A DNA stretch of 64,000 nucleotides from JACQFK01 sp964619955. Its GTDB lineage: Bacteria; Planctomycetota; MHYJ01; JACPRB01. Shown in pieces: positions 17,506-26,047 of this stretch. The stretch is taken from positions 248,001 through 312,000 of the forward strand of contig CAZUJF010000002.1 of NCBI GenBank assembly GCA_964619955.1. The letters are read 5' to 3'. The notes below the pieces were generated by a model. The model did no database searches. It had not been told where the DNA came from and saw only the letters and a list, made by a program, of their open reading frames with translations. The stretch's first letter is position 1; each line of letters begins with the position of its first letter. Made by a program: the position numbers and the translations under genes.

Positions 17506-18529
17506 GGATGTCGTAGAGCGCGAGGGCCTTCTCCCGGCCCGCGCGGCCCATCGCCCGGCAGCGCGCCCGGTCCGCCGCGAGCTCCTCGATCGCCTTCGCC
17601 AGGTTCTCCGGCGTGTCGTCGACGACGAGCCCGGTCTTCCCGTGGTCCACGATCTCCGGGATCATGCCCCGCCGCGCGCCGATCACCGCCTTGCCCAGGC
17701 ACATCGCCTCCCGGATCGCCCGGCAGGTGCCGTCGGAGCCCGGGACCAGGAAGAGCAGCGCGTCGAAGCCGCCGACCGTCTCGAGGTATTTGTCCCCGAG
17801 ATACCCCGTGAACGTCACGTTCGTCAGCCCGAGCCGCTTCGCGGGCTCCACGGCCACCTCGTTCATGTGCGTGCCCCGGCCGATGACGACGACCCGGAGG
17901 TCGGGGACCTTGCAGAGCTTGACGCCCTCCAGCAGGACGTCGAAGCGCCGGTGCCGCTGCATGCGCGCGACCACCCCCACCACGAAGCCCTCGTGCGGCG
18001 TGTCGGTCGCGGGGAAGCGCTCGAGCCGCATCGCGGGATCGAGTTTCCAGCCGCGCAGGCCGAACGCGGCGACGTCGGCGTCGAGCGCCGCCTGCGAACA
18101 GGTGAGGTAGCCGTCGGTGTAGCGGCGCATCAGATATTTCGTGGCGAGATTGACGGGCGTGGGGACGGCCTTGTGGTTCGTGCGCACGATCCTCGCCCGC
18201 CCCGAACGCCGGGCCCCCATGCCGCCGACGATCTGGTCGTGGGAGAAATGCACGTGGAGCAGGTCGTAGTCGCGGCAGGCGGCGGCGACCTTCTTCACGT
18301 CGCAGAGGTTCTGGAAGGGGGACAGCGAGCGCTTGAGGCAGAAGTCCTGCAGCGGCTCCAACCCGCGTGCGCGGGCGCGCTCCGGCAGGCTGCCCTTCGC
18401 CTCGGGAGGCGCCGCCATGCAGGCCAGGTCGGCCTGGACCCCGAGGCCGCGCAGCTCCTGGCAGAGGTCGAGCACGGGCTCGGACGGCCCCGTCCACTTC
18501 CAGTCCCCGAAGAGATGCAGGACGCGCAT
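17456..18529 (-). CDS. Glycosyltransferase family 4 (GT-B fold)
   Basis: A complete 357-aa protein. N-terminal 'MRVLHLFGDWKWTGPSEPVLDL' is the acceptor-binding half of a GT-B enzyme, with 'DLLHVHFSHDQIVGG' after it. The C-terminal half has 'VGVVARMQRHRRFDVLLEG', 'VVIGRGTH', 'FTGYLGDKYLETVGGFDALLF' split by a short linker, and the donor-binding E-x7-E-like stretch 'AIREAMCLGKAVIGARRGMIPEIV'. It probably transfers a sugar from a nucleotide donor to an envelope glycan. The apparent longer version running through the Ns is an artefact of the scaffold join. Divergent from the PQQ gene at 18573. Confidence 0.85.
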   Translation of the reverse strand: MRVLHLFGDWKWTGPSEPVLDLCQELRGLGVQADLACMAAPPEAKGSLPERARARGLEPLQDFCLKRSLSPFQNLCDVKKVAAACRDYDLLHVHFSHDQIVGGMGARRSGRARIVRTNHKAVPTPVNLATKYLMRRYTDGYLTCSQAALDADVAAFGLRGWKLDPAMRLERFPATDTPHEGFVVGVVARMQRHRRFDVLLEGVKLCKVPDLRVVVIGRGTHMNEVAVEPAKRLGLTNVTFTGYLGDKYLETVGGFDALLFLVPGSDGTCRAIREAMCLGKAVIGARRGMIPEIVDHGKTGLVVDDTPENLAKAIEELAADRARCRAMGRAGREKALALYDIRRQAAQVKAAYEALLA

Positions 18530-18572
18530 GGAGCGGGATTATATCCGGGCCGCGAGCTATTATGAGCCGGAG

Positions 18573-19895
18573 ATGACGCCCCTGCTCCTCGTCCTCTGCC
18601 TCTCACTTCAGGAGCCGCCGGATCTGCGCACCCGGAAGACGGGCGCGGACTGGCCCAACTTCCTCGGGCCGACGCAGGACTCGAAGTCCCCCGAAAAGGG
18701 CCTGCTCAGCCCCTGGCCCGCCGCCGGCCTCCGCGTCGTCTGGCAGCGCGAGCTCGGCAGCGGCTATGCCACGTGCGCGATCCAGCTCGGCCGCCTCTTC
18801 CAGTTCGACCGCCATGGAAACCGGGCCCGGCTCGTCTGCCTCAAGAGCGAGACGGGCGAGGAGCTCTGGCGCTTCGAATATGCGACGGACTACCAGGACA
18901 TGTACGGCTACAACAACGGCCCGCGCTGCCAGGCGGTGGCCGACGGCGACCGCGTCTACCTCTTCGGCGCCGAGGGCATGCTGCACTGCCTGAAGACGGC
19001 CGACGGCGCCCTCGTCTGGAAGCGGGACACGAGCGCCGAGTTCGGCGTGCAGCAGAACTTCTTCGGCGTGGGCAGCACGCCGCTGGTGGAGGGGGACCTG
19101 CTCCTCGTCCAGGTGGGCGGGAGCCCCGCGAACAGCCCCGGCATCCAGACGGGCGAGGCGACCTCGAACGGGAGCGCGCTCGTCGCGTTCGACAAACGGA
19201 CGGGGGCGCTCAAGTACAAGCTCGGCGACGACCTGGCGAGTTATGCGAGCCCGATGACGGCGACGATCGCGGGCCGGCGCTGGGGCTTCCTGTTCTCGCG
19301 CAGCGGCCTGATCGGTTTCGAACCGGCGACGGGGAAGCCGGACTTCGCGTATCCCTGGCGCGCGCGCATCCTCGAGAGCGTGAACGCCAGCAATCCGCTG
19401 GTCGTGGGGGACCGCGTCCTGATCTCGGAGTGTTACTCGATCGGGGCCTCGCTGCTGAAGGTGAAGCCGGGCGCCGCCGAGGTGATCTGGTCCGACGGCC
19501 GCAAGCGCGACCAGTCTCTCGCGACGCACTGGATGACCCCGGTCCACGTGGACGGGTTCGTCTACGCTTCGAGCGGGCGTCACACGCAGAACGCCGACCT
19601 GCGCTGCATCGAACTGGAGACGGGGAAGCTGCGCTGGAGCGTCCCGGGGCTCACCCGCGCATCGCTGCTCCATGCGGACGGGCACTTCGTCTGTCTGGGC
19701 GAGGACGGGGTCCTGCGCCTGATCAAGGTGAACCCGGAGAAGTACGAGGAGCTCTCGAAGCTGTTCCTGAAGGGCGCGGACGACAAAGCGCTGCTGGACT
19801 ATCCCGCCTGGGCGGCGCCGATCCTCTCCCACGGCCTGCTCTACGTGCGCGGCAAGGACCGCCTCGTCTGCCTGGAAGCCATCCCCGCGAAGTGA
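18573..19895 (+). CDS. Secreted PQQ-like beta-propeller protein
   Basis: Start at ATG 18573 with a short signal ('MTPLLLVLCLSLQEPPD'). The 440-aa product opens with 'DWPNFLGPTQDSKSPEKGL', the form of the W-P-x-x-x-G-P motif that begins planctomycetal PQQ-binding-like proteins. Blades follow with 'LVCLKSETGEELWRF', 'GALVWKRD' and 'RCIELETGKLRWSV'. These proteins have an alcohol-dehydrogenase-like eight-blade propeller, but the quinone-binding residues cannot be confirmed here. Divergent from the glycosyltransferase, with 43 bases between starts. Confidence 0.75.
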   Translation: MTPLLLVLCLSLQEPPDLRTRKTGADWPNFLGPTQDSKSPEKGLLSPWPAAGLRVVWQRELGSGYATCAIQLGRLFQFDRHGNRARLVCLKSETGEELWRFEYATDYQDMYGYNNGPRCQAVADGDRVYLFGAEGMLHCLKTADGALVWKRDTSAEFGVQQNFFGVGSTPLVEGDLLLVQVGGSPANSPGIQTGEATSNGSALVAFDKRTGALKYKLGDDLASYASPMTATIAGRRWGFLFSRSGLIGFEPATGKPDFAYPWRARILESVNASNPLVVGDRVLISECYSIGASLLKVKPGAAEVIWSDGRKRDQSLATHWMTPVHVDGFVYASSGRHTQNADLRCIELETGKLRWSVPGLTRASLLHADGHFVCLGEDGVLRLIKVNPEKYEELSKLFLKGADDKALLDYPAWAAPILSHGLLYVRGKDRLVCLEAIPAK

Positions 19896-19959
19896 TTTCG
19901 CTTAACCCGGCCTCCGCGGCCGGCGTCTAACGAGCGGAAGGCTTGTGGGAGGATGTTCG

Positions 19960-20985
19960 ATGAAATCACTTCTGTCCGCGATGCTGGTCGGCCTGGCGGC
20001 CTGTTCCGGGCAGGGCGCCGCGCCCGCGGGGGCCGGCCTCGACGCCTATGTCTTCAGCAAGGCCTCGGTGGACGGCAACCTCGGCATCTATTTCCTGAAG
20101 CTCAAGGGGGCCTCGCAGGACGATGGGGGCTGCCTGACGCTGGAAGAGGCGTTGAAGTCCGGGGCGCTCAAGGTCACGGAGAAAAGCGAGGGCGCGGAGG
20201 TGAACGAGCTCAGCGTCGAGAACTCCGGGGAGCGGCCGGTCTATCTGCAGGCCGGGGACACCGTCAAGGGAGGCCAGCAGGACCGCACGATCGCCGTCGA
20301 CGTGATGCTCCCGCCCCGTTCCGGGAAGCGTTCCGTCGACGCCTTCTGCGTGGAGCCGGGTCGCTGGAATTCGAGGGATCAGTCGGCCGGGCTGGCCTTT
20401 TCCCCGTCGACGGCGGCGGTGGCCTCCAAAGAGCAGAAGCTCGCCATCCGTCTCGACAAGAATCAGGAGAAGGTCTGGGCGGCGGGGGAGAAGGTGAACA
20501 AGGGGTTGGTGCGATCCGGCGGGGCCTCGCTTGCCGGCGCCACCTTCACCCTGGATGAACCCAAGAACTCCTACGTCCTGGCGGCCGAGGATCCGGCGGT
20601 CGCCGCGAAACTGAAGGCCGGCCTCGGGTTGCTGGAGAAGGCGGCGGCGGAGCATCCGGACGCCGTCGGCGCGGCCTTCTGCGTGAACGGCAGGATCCAG
20701 AGCATCGAGGTCTACGGCACGGCCGGCCTGTTCCGAAAGCTCTGGCCGAAGCTCCTGAAGAGCGCCGTGCTGGAGGCGCTTTCCTCCTCGAAGGAAGCCG
20801 GGACGGGCGCCCTGCCGGGCGAGGCCGATCTTCGAAAGCTGCTGTCGGGAATGTCCGGCAAGCCCGGCAAGGCGGAGCCCCGGGCGGACGGCCATGTGGT
20901 GCGCGTCTACGAGCAGGAGCATGCGGCCCTCTTCGACACGGAGGCGGACGGCAAGCTGCTGCACCGCCAGCTGATCACGAAGTAG
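19960..20985 (+). CDS. ARPP-1 (DUF6569-like) domain lipoprotein
   Basis: Start ATG 19960 is preceded by GGGAGG. The N-terminus 'MKSLLSAMLVGLAACSG' carries a lipobox with Cys at 15, so this is a lipoprotein of about 341 aa. The body has 'LSVENSGERPVYLQAGDTVKG' then 'GGQQDRTIAVDVMLPP' and 'VDAFCVEPGRW', the signature of the ARPP-1 domain (ARG- and rhodanese/phosphatase-associated). The domain is linked in the literature to ADP-ribose-type metabolism only by association. The function of a secreted version is unknown. Convergent with the CocE hydrolase gene, 7 bases apart. Confidence 0.7.
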   Translation: MKSLLSAMLVGLAACSGQGAAPAGAGLDAYVFSKASVDGNLGIYFLKLKGASQDDGGCLTLEEALKSGALKVTEKSEGAEVNELSVENSGERPVYLQAGDTVKGGQQDRTIAVDVMLPPRSGKRSVDAFCVEPGRWNSRDQSAGLAFSPSTAAVASKEQKLAIRLDKNQEKVWAAGEKVNKGLVRSGGASLAGATFTLDEPKNSYVLAAEDPAVAAKLKAGLGLLEKAAAEHPDAVGAAFCVNGRIQSIEVYGTAGLFRKLWPKLLKSAVLEALSSSKEAGTGALPGEADLRKLLSGMSGKPGKAEPRADGHVVRVYEQEHAALFDTEADGKLLHRQLITK

Positions 20986-20992
20986 GGGCGGG

Positions 20993-22765
20993 CTACTTCA
21001 CGATCGGCAGCAGGATATGGGAGGGATGCTCCGCGTCGTGGAGCACGGTGTTCACGGCGCTCGCCCAGCGGCGGTTGTCGTTGAGGGGCTCCCCGGTGTT
21101 GGGGTTCAGGTCGAAGCGCGGGAAGTTGCTGCTGGAGATGTCCACGCGGATGCGGTGGCCCTTCTTGAAGACGTTCGAGGTGGGGTAGAGCCGGATCGTG
21201 ACCGGGTACACCTTCCCGGGCTCCATGAGGTGCTCCTCCAGGAGCGAGTCGCGGAAGCGGCAGCGCAGGATGCCGTCCGTGAGGTTCATGTCGAAGCCGC
21301 CGGGATGCACGTCCACCAGCTTCGCCGTGAAGTCCGTGTCCGGCGCGCTGCTGGAGATCCAGAGCTTCACGTCGATCTCGCCGGTGACCTCCACGTTCTC
21401 CGCGAGCGGGGGCGTCTGGAAGACGAGGACGTCGTTGCGCGCCGAGAGCGGCAGCGGTTCGGGGGCGTTCCAGACATGCGGGCCGCCGCGCTGGTCCCAG
21501 GCGCCCTGCAGCATGATGCCGTCGTTCGAGGAGATGCAGCCCCCGATCGTGGGCACCGGGTTCCTGGGGTCGTAGATGAAGGACGTCGCGCCGCTCGAAG
21601 TCGTCGTCCCGAGGGTCCCGCCCTTGCCGAGGTGATAGGGCATAAGCTTCGCCCGGGCGAGCGGCCACTCCTGTTCGTCGCGCCAGACGCCGCCGTGTTG
21701 ATCCATCCCGTCGGCGCCTTTGACGCAGTCGCCGCCGCCCATGACGAAGATCCGGACCGGGGACGGCTGGACCGGTTTGATGTCGGCGCCCTTGAGCCAG
21801 CGCTCGTACCAGGCGAGGCGCCAGGCCAGGGGATCGGCGATGGCCGCGTCCTTGCCGAAGCCGACCTGGCCGTGGGAGGAGGCGCCCTGGCGGCCGTGGA
21901 TCCAGGGGCCCATGATGAGCTGAACGGGACCCTTGATGGTTTTCGAAAGCGCGCGGTAGTTGGCCGTCGTGTTGCCCGCCCACGAATCGTACCAGCCGCC
22001 GACGAGGAGGACCGGGATGTCCTTGTAGCGCTCCGGGTGGTCGATGATGTTGTTCGCCTCCCAATATGCGTCGTTGCGGCCGTGAGACATCGCCTCGATG
22101 AGCCAGTCCTCGTAGTCGGGCGCGAGCTGGAGCGGCGTGGTGCCTTTGCGCAACGGGAGCCTGAGCAGATACGACTTGCGGTGGTCGGCCATGTCCTTGA
22201 GGCGTTCGCGGACGGCCGGATCCTTCGCGGCCTGGCTGCCGCTGACGGACTGCAGCAGCACCCAGTTCCAGAAGCGCAGTTCGAAGGCGCCGGCGTTGCG
22301 CATGCTCTGCACGCCCATGTTGGAGACGGCGTCGACGGGGATGGCGGTGGCGAGGCCGGGGGCCTTCGCGAGCGCCATGGCATGCTGGGTGCCGCCGACG
22401 TACGAGGTGCCGATCATGCCGAACCTGCCGTTGGACCAGGGCTGGGCGACGAGCCATGCGGCGGCCTCCGCGCCGTCCGCGCTGTCGTCGCGGATGAAGC
22501 GCCACGTTCCCGTGGATCCATAGCGGCCGCGGGTGTCCTGGGCGACGTAGGCGTAGCCGTGCCGGGTGAAATACGTCGCGTTCCCGAGCTCGCCGGTCTT
22601 GTTGTAGGGCGTGCGGACGAAGATCGCGGGGAAGGGCCCGCCGTCCTTCGAAGGGAGATAGACGTCGGTCGCGAGCGTGGTCCCGTCCTTGAGGGGCACG
22701 GCGACGTCCTTCGTGAGGACGTAGTCCGGCTCTTGAAGGAGGACGAGGAGGAGGGTCAGCGTCAT
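20993..22765 (-). CDS. CocE/NonD family (S15) hydrolase, exported
   Basis: A 590-aa alpha/beta hydrolase. The N-terminal domain has 'VPLKDGTTLATDVYLP', 'AQDTRGRYGSTG' and the nucleophile elbow 'GTSYVGG' with Ser121. The C-terminal jelly roll ('DVKLWISSSAPDTDFTAKLVDV', split by a few residues, and 'HRIRVDISSSNFPRFD') is the X-Pro dipeptidyl-peptidase C domain. Such enzymes cleave esters or amides, including acyl-amino-acid and cocaine-like substrates. A short N-terminal hydrophobic stretch suggests export. The start overlaps the stop of the upstream GDSL gene (ATGA), so they are one operon. Confidence 0.85.
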   Translation of the reverse strand: MTLTLLLVLLQEPDYVLTKDVAVPLKDGTTLATDVYLPSKDGGPFPAIFVRTPYNKTGELGNATYFTRHGYAYVAQDTRGRYGSTGTWRFIRDDSADGAEAAAWLVAQPWSNGRFGMIGTSYVGGTQHAMALAKAPGLATAIPVDAVSNMGVQSMRNAGAFELRFWNWVLLQSVSGSQAAKDPAVRERLKDMADHRKSYLLRLPLRKGTTPLQLAPDYEDWLIEAMSHGRNDAYWEANNIIDHPERYKDIPVLLVGGWYDSWAGNTTANYRALSKTIKGPVQLIMGPWIHGRQGASSHGQVGFGKDAAIADPLAWRLAWYERWLKGADIKPVQPSPVRIFVMGGGDCVKGADGMDQHGGVWRDEQEWPLARAKLMPYHLGKGGTLGTTTSSGATSFIYDPRNPVPTIGGCISSNDGIMLQGAWDQRGGPHVWNAPEPLPLSARNDVLVFQTPPLAENVEVTGEIDVKLWISSSAPDTDFTAKLVDVHPGGFDMNLTDGILRCRFRDSLLEEHLMEPGKVYPVTIRLYPTSNVFKKGHRIRVDISSSNFPRFDLNPNTGEPLNDNRRWASAVNTVLHDAEHPSHILLPIVK

Positions 22766-23934
22766 TTGCCGGGGACCAGCATTTGGGCCTGCTTGGCGTA
22801 GTACCCGTCGGGGTATTTCTTCAGGAAGGCTTCGACGAGTTTGGCGAAGCGCGGATCCTTGCGAAGCTCCGCGGGCCGCGCGGCCAGCTTCTGGAATTCC
22901 TTGCCGGCAGCGTAGGCCGGGTCCTTTTTCAGCTCCGAGGCCTGCTCCTGGTAGCCCTTGGCGGTCTCGCCGCTGTAGTTGGAGCCCATGCCCGACGCCA
23001 GCTCGGCGGCCGCGACCACGTCGCCCTCCGTCTTGAGGCGCGCGAGCTCCGCATCGACGGACGCCTTCCAGGCCTCGATCGCCGCGAGGCTCGCCTTGGC
23101 GGCCTCGGCCGTCCGCGCGTCCTTCTCCGTGGAGAGCTTCTCCAGGGCCTTCACGCCGGACTCCACTTTTCCCGCGGCGATGGACTCCTCGAGGCGGGAG
23201 ACCTTCAGCACCGGGGAGGGCGGCGAGAAGGAGGGGGCGGGTTTGCCGGACTCCTCCTGCAGCATCTGTTTGACCTTGTCGACGATGGCGTCCGCCCAGA
23301 TCTGGTAGCCCTTCTCGTTGGGATGCAGGAAGTCCGGCATGATGTCCTTGGGCAGCGTCCCGTCGGGGGCGAGGAACTTTGCGTTGATGTCGAGGTAGGC
23401 GACCCGCCGCGTCTCCGTGAACGTGACGAACTTGGAGATGAGCTTGTTGACCTCCTCGTTCTTCGCGCGACCGCCGTCGGGTTTCTCGCTGCGGGGGAAG
23501 ATCGCGAGCAGGAGCACCTTGGTGCGGGGGCTGCGCTCGTGGATGTCGGCGATGATCGTCTTGATGCCGAGCGCGACGTCGGGTGCGGGGTCGCCGTTGT
23601 TGGTGCCGATCATCAGCACGGCGAGTTTGGGCTGGATGCCCTCGAGTTCGCCGTTGCGCAGGCGCCAGATCACGTGCTCGGTCCGATCGCCGCTGATGCC
23701 GAAGTTGGCGGCTTTCAGAGGGGCGAAATACTTGTCCCAGACCGCCTTGCCGCCGCCGCGCCAGCCGTCGGTGATGGAGTCGCCCAGGAAGAGCAGGTCC
23801 ACGCCGCCCGCCTTGGCGACCTTGAGGAACTCGTCGTGGCGGTTGCGGTCCTTTTCCGCGGGGATCGTCGTGCGCGGGCCGTTCTGGAGCGCGGAGAGCC
23901 CGAAGAGGAGGAGGAGCCCAAACCGGTTCATCAT
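22762..23934 (-). CDS. GDSL/SGNH-family lipase-esterase with helical C-terminal region
   Basis: Start at the ATG pair 23934/23931 with AAGGG upstream. The product is about 390 aa with a signal peptide. The SGNH blocks are clear: block I GDSITDGW with Ser53, block II 'FGISGDRTEHVIWRL', block III 'MIGTNNGD', and block V 'DFLHPNEKGYQIW' giving the Asp/His. This matches the platelet-activating-factor acetylhydrolase-like group acting on carbohydrate esters or lipids. The C-terminal 130 residues are charged helices with TPR-like spacing, ending in 'YYAKQAQMLVPGK'. Coupled to the CocE hydrolase. Confidence 0.82.
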   Translation of the reverse strand: MMNRFGLLLLFGLSALQNGPRTTIPAEKDRNRHDEFLKVAKAGGVDLLFLGDSITDGWRGGGKAVWDKYFAPLKAANFGISGDRTEHVIWRLRNGELEGIQPKLAVLMIGTNNGDPAPDVALGIKTIIADIHERSPRTKVLLLAIFPRSEKPDGGRAKNEEVNKLISKFVTFTETRRVAYLDINAKFLAPDGTLPKDIMPDFLHPNEKGYQIWADAIVDKVKQMLQEESGKPAPSFSPPSPVLKVSRLEESIAAGKVESGVKALEKLSTEKDARTAEAAKASLAAIEAWKASVDAELARLKTEGDVVAAAELASGMGSNYSGETAKGYQEQASELKKDPAYAAGKEFQKLAARPAELRKDPRFAKLVEAFLKKYPDGYYAKQAQMLVPGK

Positions 23935-23984
23935 CCCTACCCTTATACCGGATTCCCGGTGTCCGGCCACCGGATGCCGTAGAC

Positions 23985-24851
23985 TCAGGGGATCGTGATC
24001 GTCCTCCCGGCGGGCAGTTTGTCGGGTTGGAGTCCGATCACATCGACATTCTCCCGATAGATCACATCCCAGTACCGGGCCGCCCCGTAGTAGGCGACCG
24101 ACAAGGCGGGGAGGGTGTCGCTCGATGTGAGGAGGTGGGTCTTGCCGGCGGACTTCCAACCTTTGGGGGTGGACGTAAATCCCGCGTCCATTTCCTGGGC
24201 CAGCTGCTCTGCGGCCGCAAGCCGCCGGAAATTCATGAGGGTCGGAGAATTCCGGAAGGCACGGTCGGCGGCTTCATGGTTCGAAAGGGTGGCCTTCTGG
24301 AGTGCCCGGACGATTTCCGGTTTGTTCCCGTCCTCGAGTCCGCTGTTGTTGATGGAGGCGCACATGCCGAGGCCGCGCATCGTTTCGATGATCGTCGCCG
24401 GGGAAGGATCCTTCTTCAGGAGGGGGAGGTAGTTGTCGAGGATCACCTTCTCGCAGTCGGCTTCGATCTTGTCCAGCGCGTCCGAGTCCAGCCCCGCCCC
24501 GGGGGCGAGACCTTTGATGGCTCCCTCGATGGCGCCCCTGGCCTCCTTGAGGCCCTTCTGCACCGCCTTGGACGCCTTCTTGCGCGCCACCAGCACGTCG
24601 AGACGTCGGGCGGGCCGTTTCCGGCTGGACCGGTAGTGTTCGAGCTGGCGTCGGAGCTCCGCGATGATCTGTGACGACGAGAGCCTGTGTTTCTTGTCGA
24701 CCAGCGGATCAAAGCCGCCGATGACGTTCACGTTGACGGGAATGCGTTCCCAATAGCGAAGGTGCTCGAGCCGGAGCAGGATCATGCGGTCGATGGCCTC
24801 CATTTGGGCCCTGACACGGTCCAGTTCCAGATTGCTCGCCGGAAGACCCAT
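23985..24851 (-). CDS. LysM-like C-terminal domain protein, otherwise unknown
   Basis: I place the start at ATG 24851 behind GGGGGT; ATG 24863 is an alternative. The product is about 288 aa with no signal peptide. The N-terminal 230 residues are helical and charged and unrecognised. The last 50 ('HLLTSSDTLPALSVAYYGAARYWDVIY' broken by its usual turn, then 'IGLQPDKLPAGRTITIP') fit a LysM fold, which binds peptidoglycan or chitin-like glycans. The gene stands alone with its own 119-base upstream gap, and it is less GC-rich than its neighbours, which may hint at later acquisition. Confidence 0.6.
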   Translation of the reverse strand: MGLPASNLELDRVRAQMEAIDRMILLRLEHLRYWERIPVNVNVIGGFDPLVDKKHRLSSSQIIAELRRQLEHYRSSRKRPARRLDVLVARKKASKAVQKGLKEARGAIEGAIKGLAPGAGLDSDALDKIEADCEKVILDNYLPLLKKDPSPATIIETMRGLGMCASINNSGLEDGNKPEIVRALQKATLSNHEAADRAFRNSPTLMNFRRLAAAEQLAQEMDAGFTSTPKGWKSAGKTHLLTSSDTLPALSVAYYGAARYWDVIYRENVDVIGLQPDKLPAGRTITIP

Positions 24852-24982
24852 GATGACCCCCATGGTGATGGCCGAACCATGACCCTACCGCGGCAGGGGC
24901 CGCATTTCAATTCTTTGGGAACCAATTCTTCATTCGGGTGACGAATCTGCCGTGAACGGTCCTCGACCGGCGTTCCATTGGC

Positions 24983-26035
24983 ATGATGATCGTTCTGCTC
25001 CTGGCGCTCCAGGCTGCCCCGGCCGAGGTCCAGCGCATCCCGTTCCCCGATTCGCGCATCACCGTCAGCGGGCTGGCGTGGTTCAGCGAGGACACGCCCG
25101 TGCTCCGGCGGCTCCCCGCAAGGCTCAAGGACACGTTCCGCGCGCCGGTCTGGGGACTCGCGCAGCATCCCTCGGGCGGGCGGCTGCGCTTCCGCAGCGA
25201 TTCGCTCCAGGTGGGCATCCTGGCGGAGTCCCCCGACGGGTCGGTGATGCACCACATCACGAGCATCGGCCAGAGCGGGTTCGATCTCTACGTCGACGGC
25301 GAATACTTCAACAGCGCGTGGCCGGACAAGGACCGCAAGATCGCCAAGACCTGGACCGTCGCCGCCGAGCGCAAGCTGCGGGACTTCACGATCTACCTGC
25401 CGCTCTACAAGGGCGTCGCCGTGAAGGAGCTCACGCTGGACGCGGGCGCGAAGATCGAGGGGCCCGCCGCCTTCGCGATCCCCAAGCCGGTCGTCCACTA
25501 CGGATCGAGCATCACGCAGGGCGGCTGCGCGAGCAATCCCGGCGCGAGCTGCCAGGCCTTCGTGTCGCGCTGGCTGAACGTCGACTTCGTGAACCTCGGG
25601 TTCAGCGGCAACGGCATGGGGGAGCCCGCGCTGGCGGAGGCGATCGCGGAGATCGACGCGTCCGCGTACGTGCTCGATTTCTGGGGCAATCCCAGCCCCG
25701 AGGTCTATGAGGCGGCGCTGCCGCCCTTCGTGGACATCCTCCGCAAGAAGCATCCCGCGACGCCGATCCTGGTGCTCAGCCCGTTCTATTTCCCGGGGGA
25801 GTCGCTGGGCGGCGGCCTGTCCCTAGCGCAGCAGAAGAAGCGCGCGACGGCGCGCGCGTTCGTGGAGGAACGGCGCAAGGCCGGGGACGCGGCGATCAGC
25901 TTCGTGGACGGCCTCGAGATGCTCTCGCGCGAGCAGGCCGCGGGCCTCGTCGACGGCGTGCACGCCAACACGCTCGGCTTCTGGTTCAACGCCAAGGGGC
26001 TGGAGCCCCACCTGCGCCGCGCGCTCAAGCTGTGA
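24983..26035 (+). CDS. SGNH hydrolase of the SsfX3 type
   Basis: A 350-aa exported protein starting 'MMIVLLLALQAAPAEVQRIPFP'. The N-terminal half is the beta-sandwich found ahead of SsfX3-like esterases ('GFDLYVDGEYFNSAWP', 'DFTIYLPLYKGV'). The catalytic half has 'YGSSITQGGCASNPG' with the Ser nucleophile near 174, 'NLGFSGNGMGEP' and 'DGVHANTLGFWFNAKGL' giving the Asp-x-x-His. Family members are acyltransferases or carbohydrate esterases. Convergent with the beta-helix gene ending at 26048. Confidence 0.8.
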   Translation: MMIVLLLALQAAPAEVQRIPFPDSRITVSGLAWFSEDTPVLRRLPARLKDTFRAPVWGLAQHPSGGRLRFRSDSLQVGILAESPDGSVMHHITSIGQSGFDLYVDGEYFNSAWPDKDRKIAKTWTVAAERKLRDFTIYLPLYKGVAVKELTLDAGAKIEGPAAFAIPKPVVHYGSSITQGGCASNPGASCQAFVSRWLNVDFVNLGFSGNGMGEPALAEAIAEIDASAYVLDFWGNPSPEVYEAALPPFVDILRKKHPATPILVLSPFYFPGESLGGGLSLAQQKKRATARAFVEERRKAGDAAISFVDGLEMLSREQAAGLVDGVHANTLGFWFNAKGLEPHLRRALKL

Positions 26036-26047
26036 GCGGGGCTCGCC

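Noticed and set aside
17301..18497. A glycosyltransferase-overlapping frame running through the N run
   Set aside because: It depends on translating Ns as X and starts in a different frame from the true gene; it is an artefact of the scaffold join.
20907..22801. Long open frames on both strands opposite or overlapping the CocE hydrolase gene
   Set aside because: The CocE frame shows clear catalytic motifs; the others are compositional shadows.
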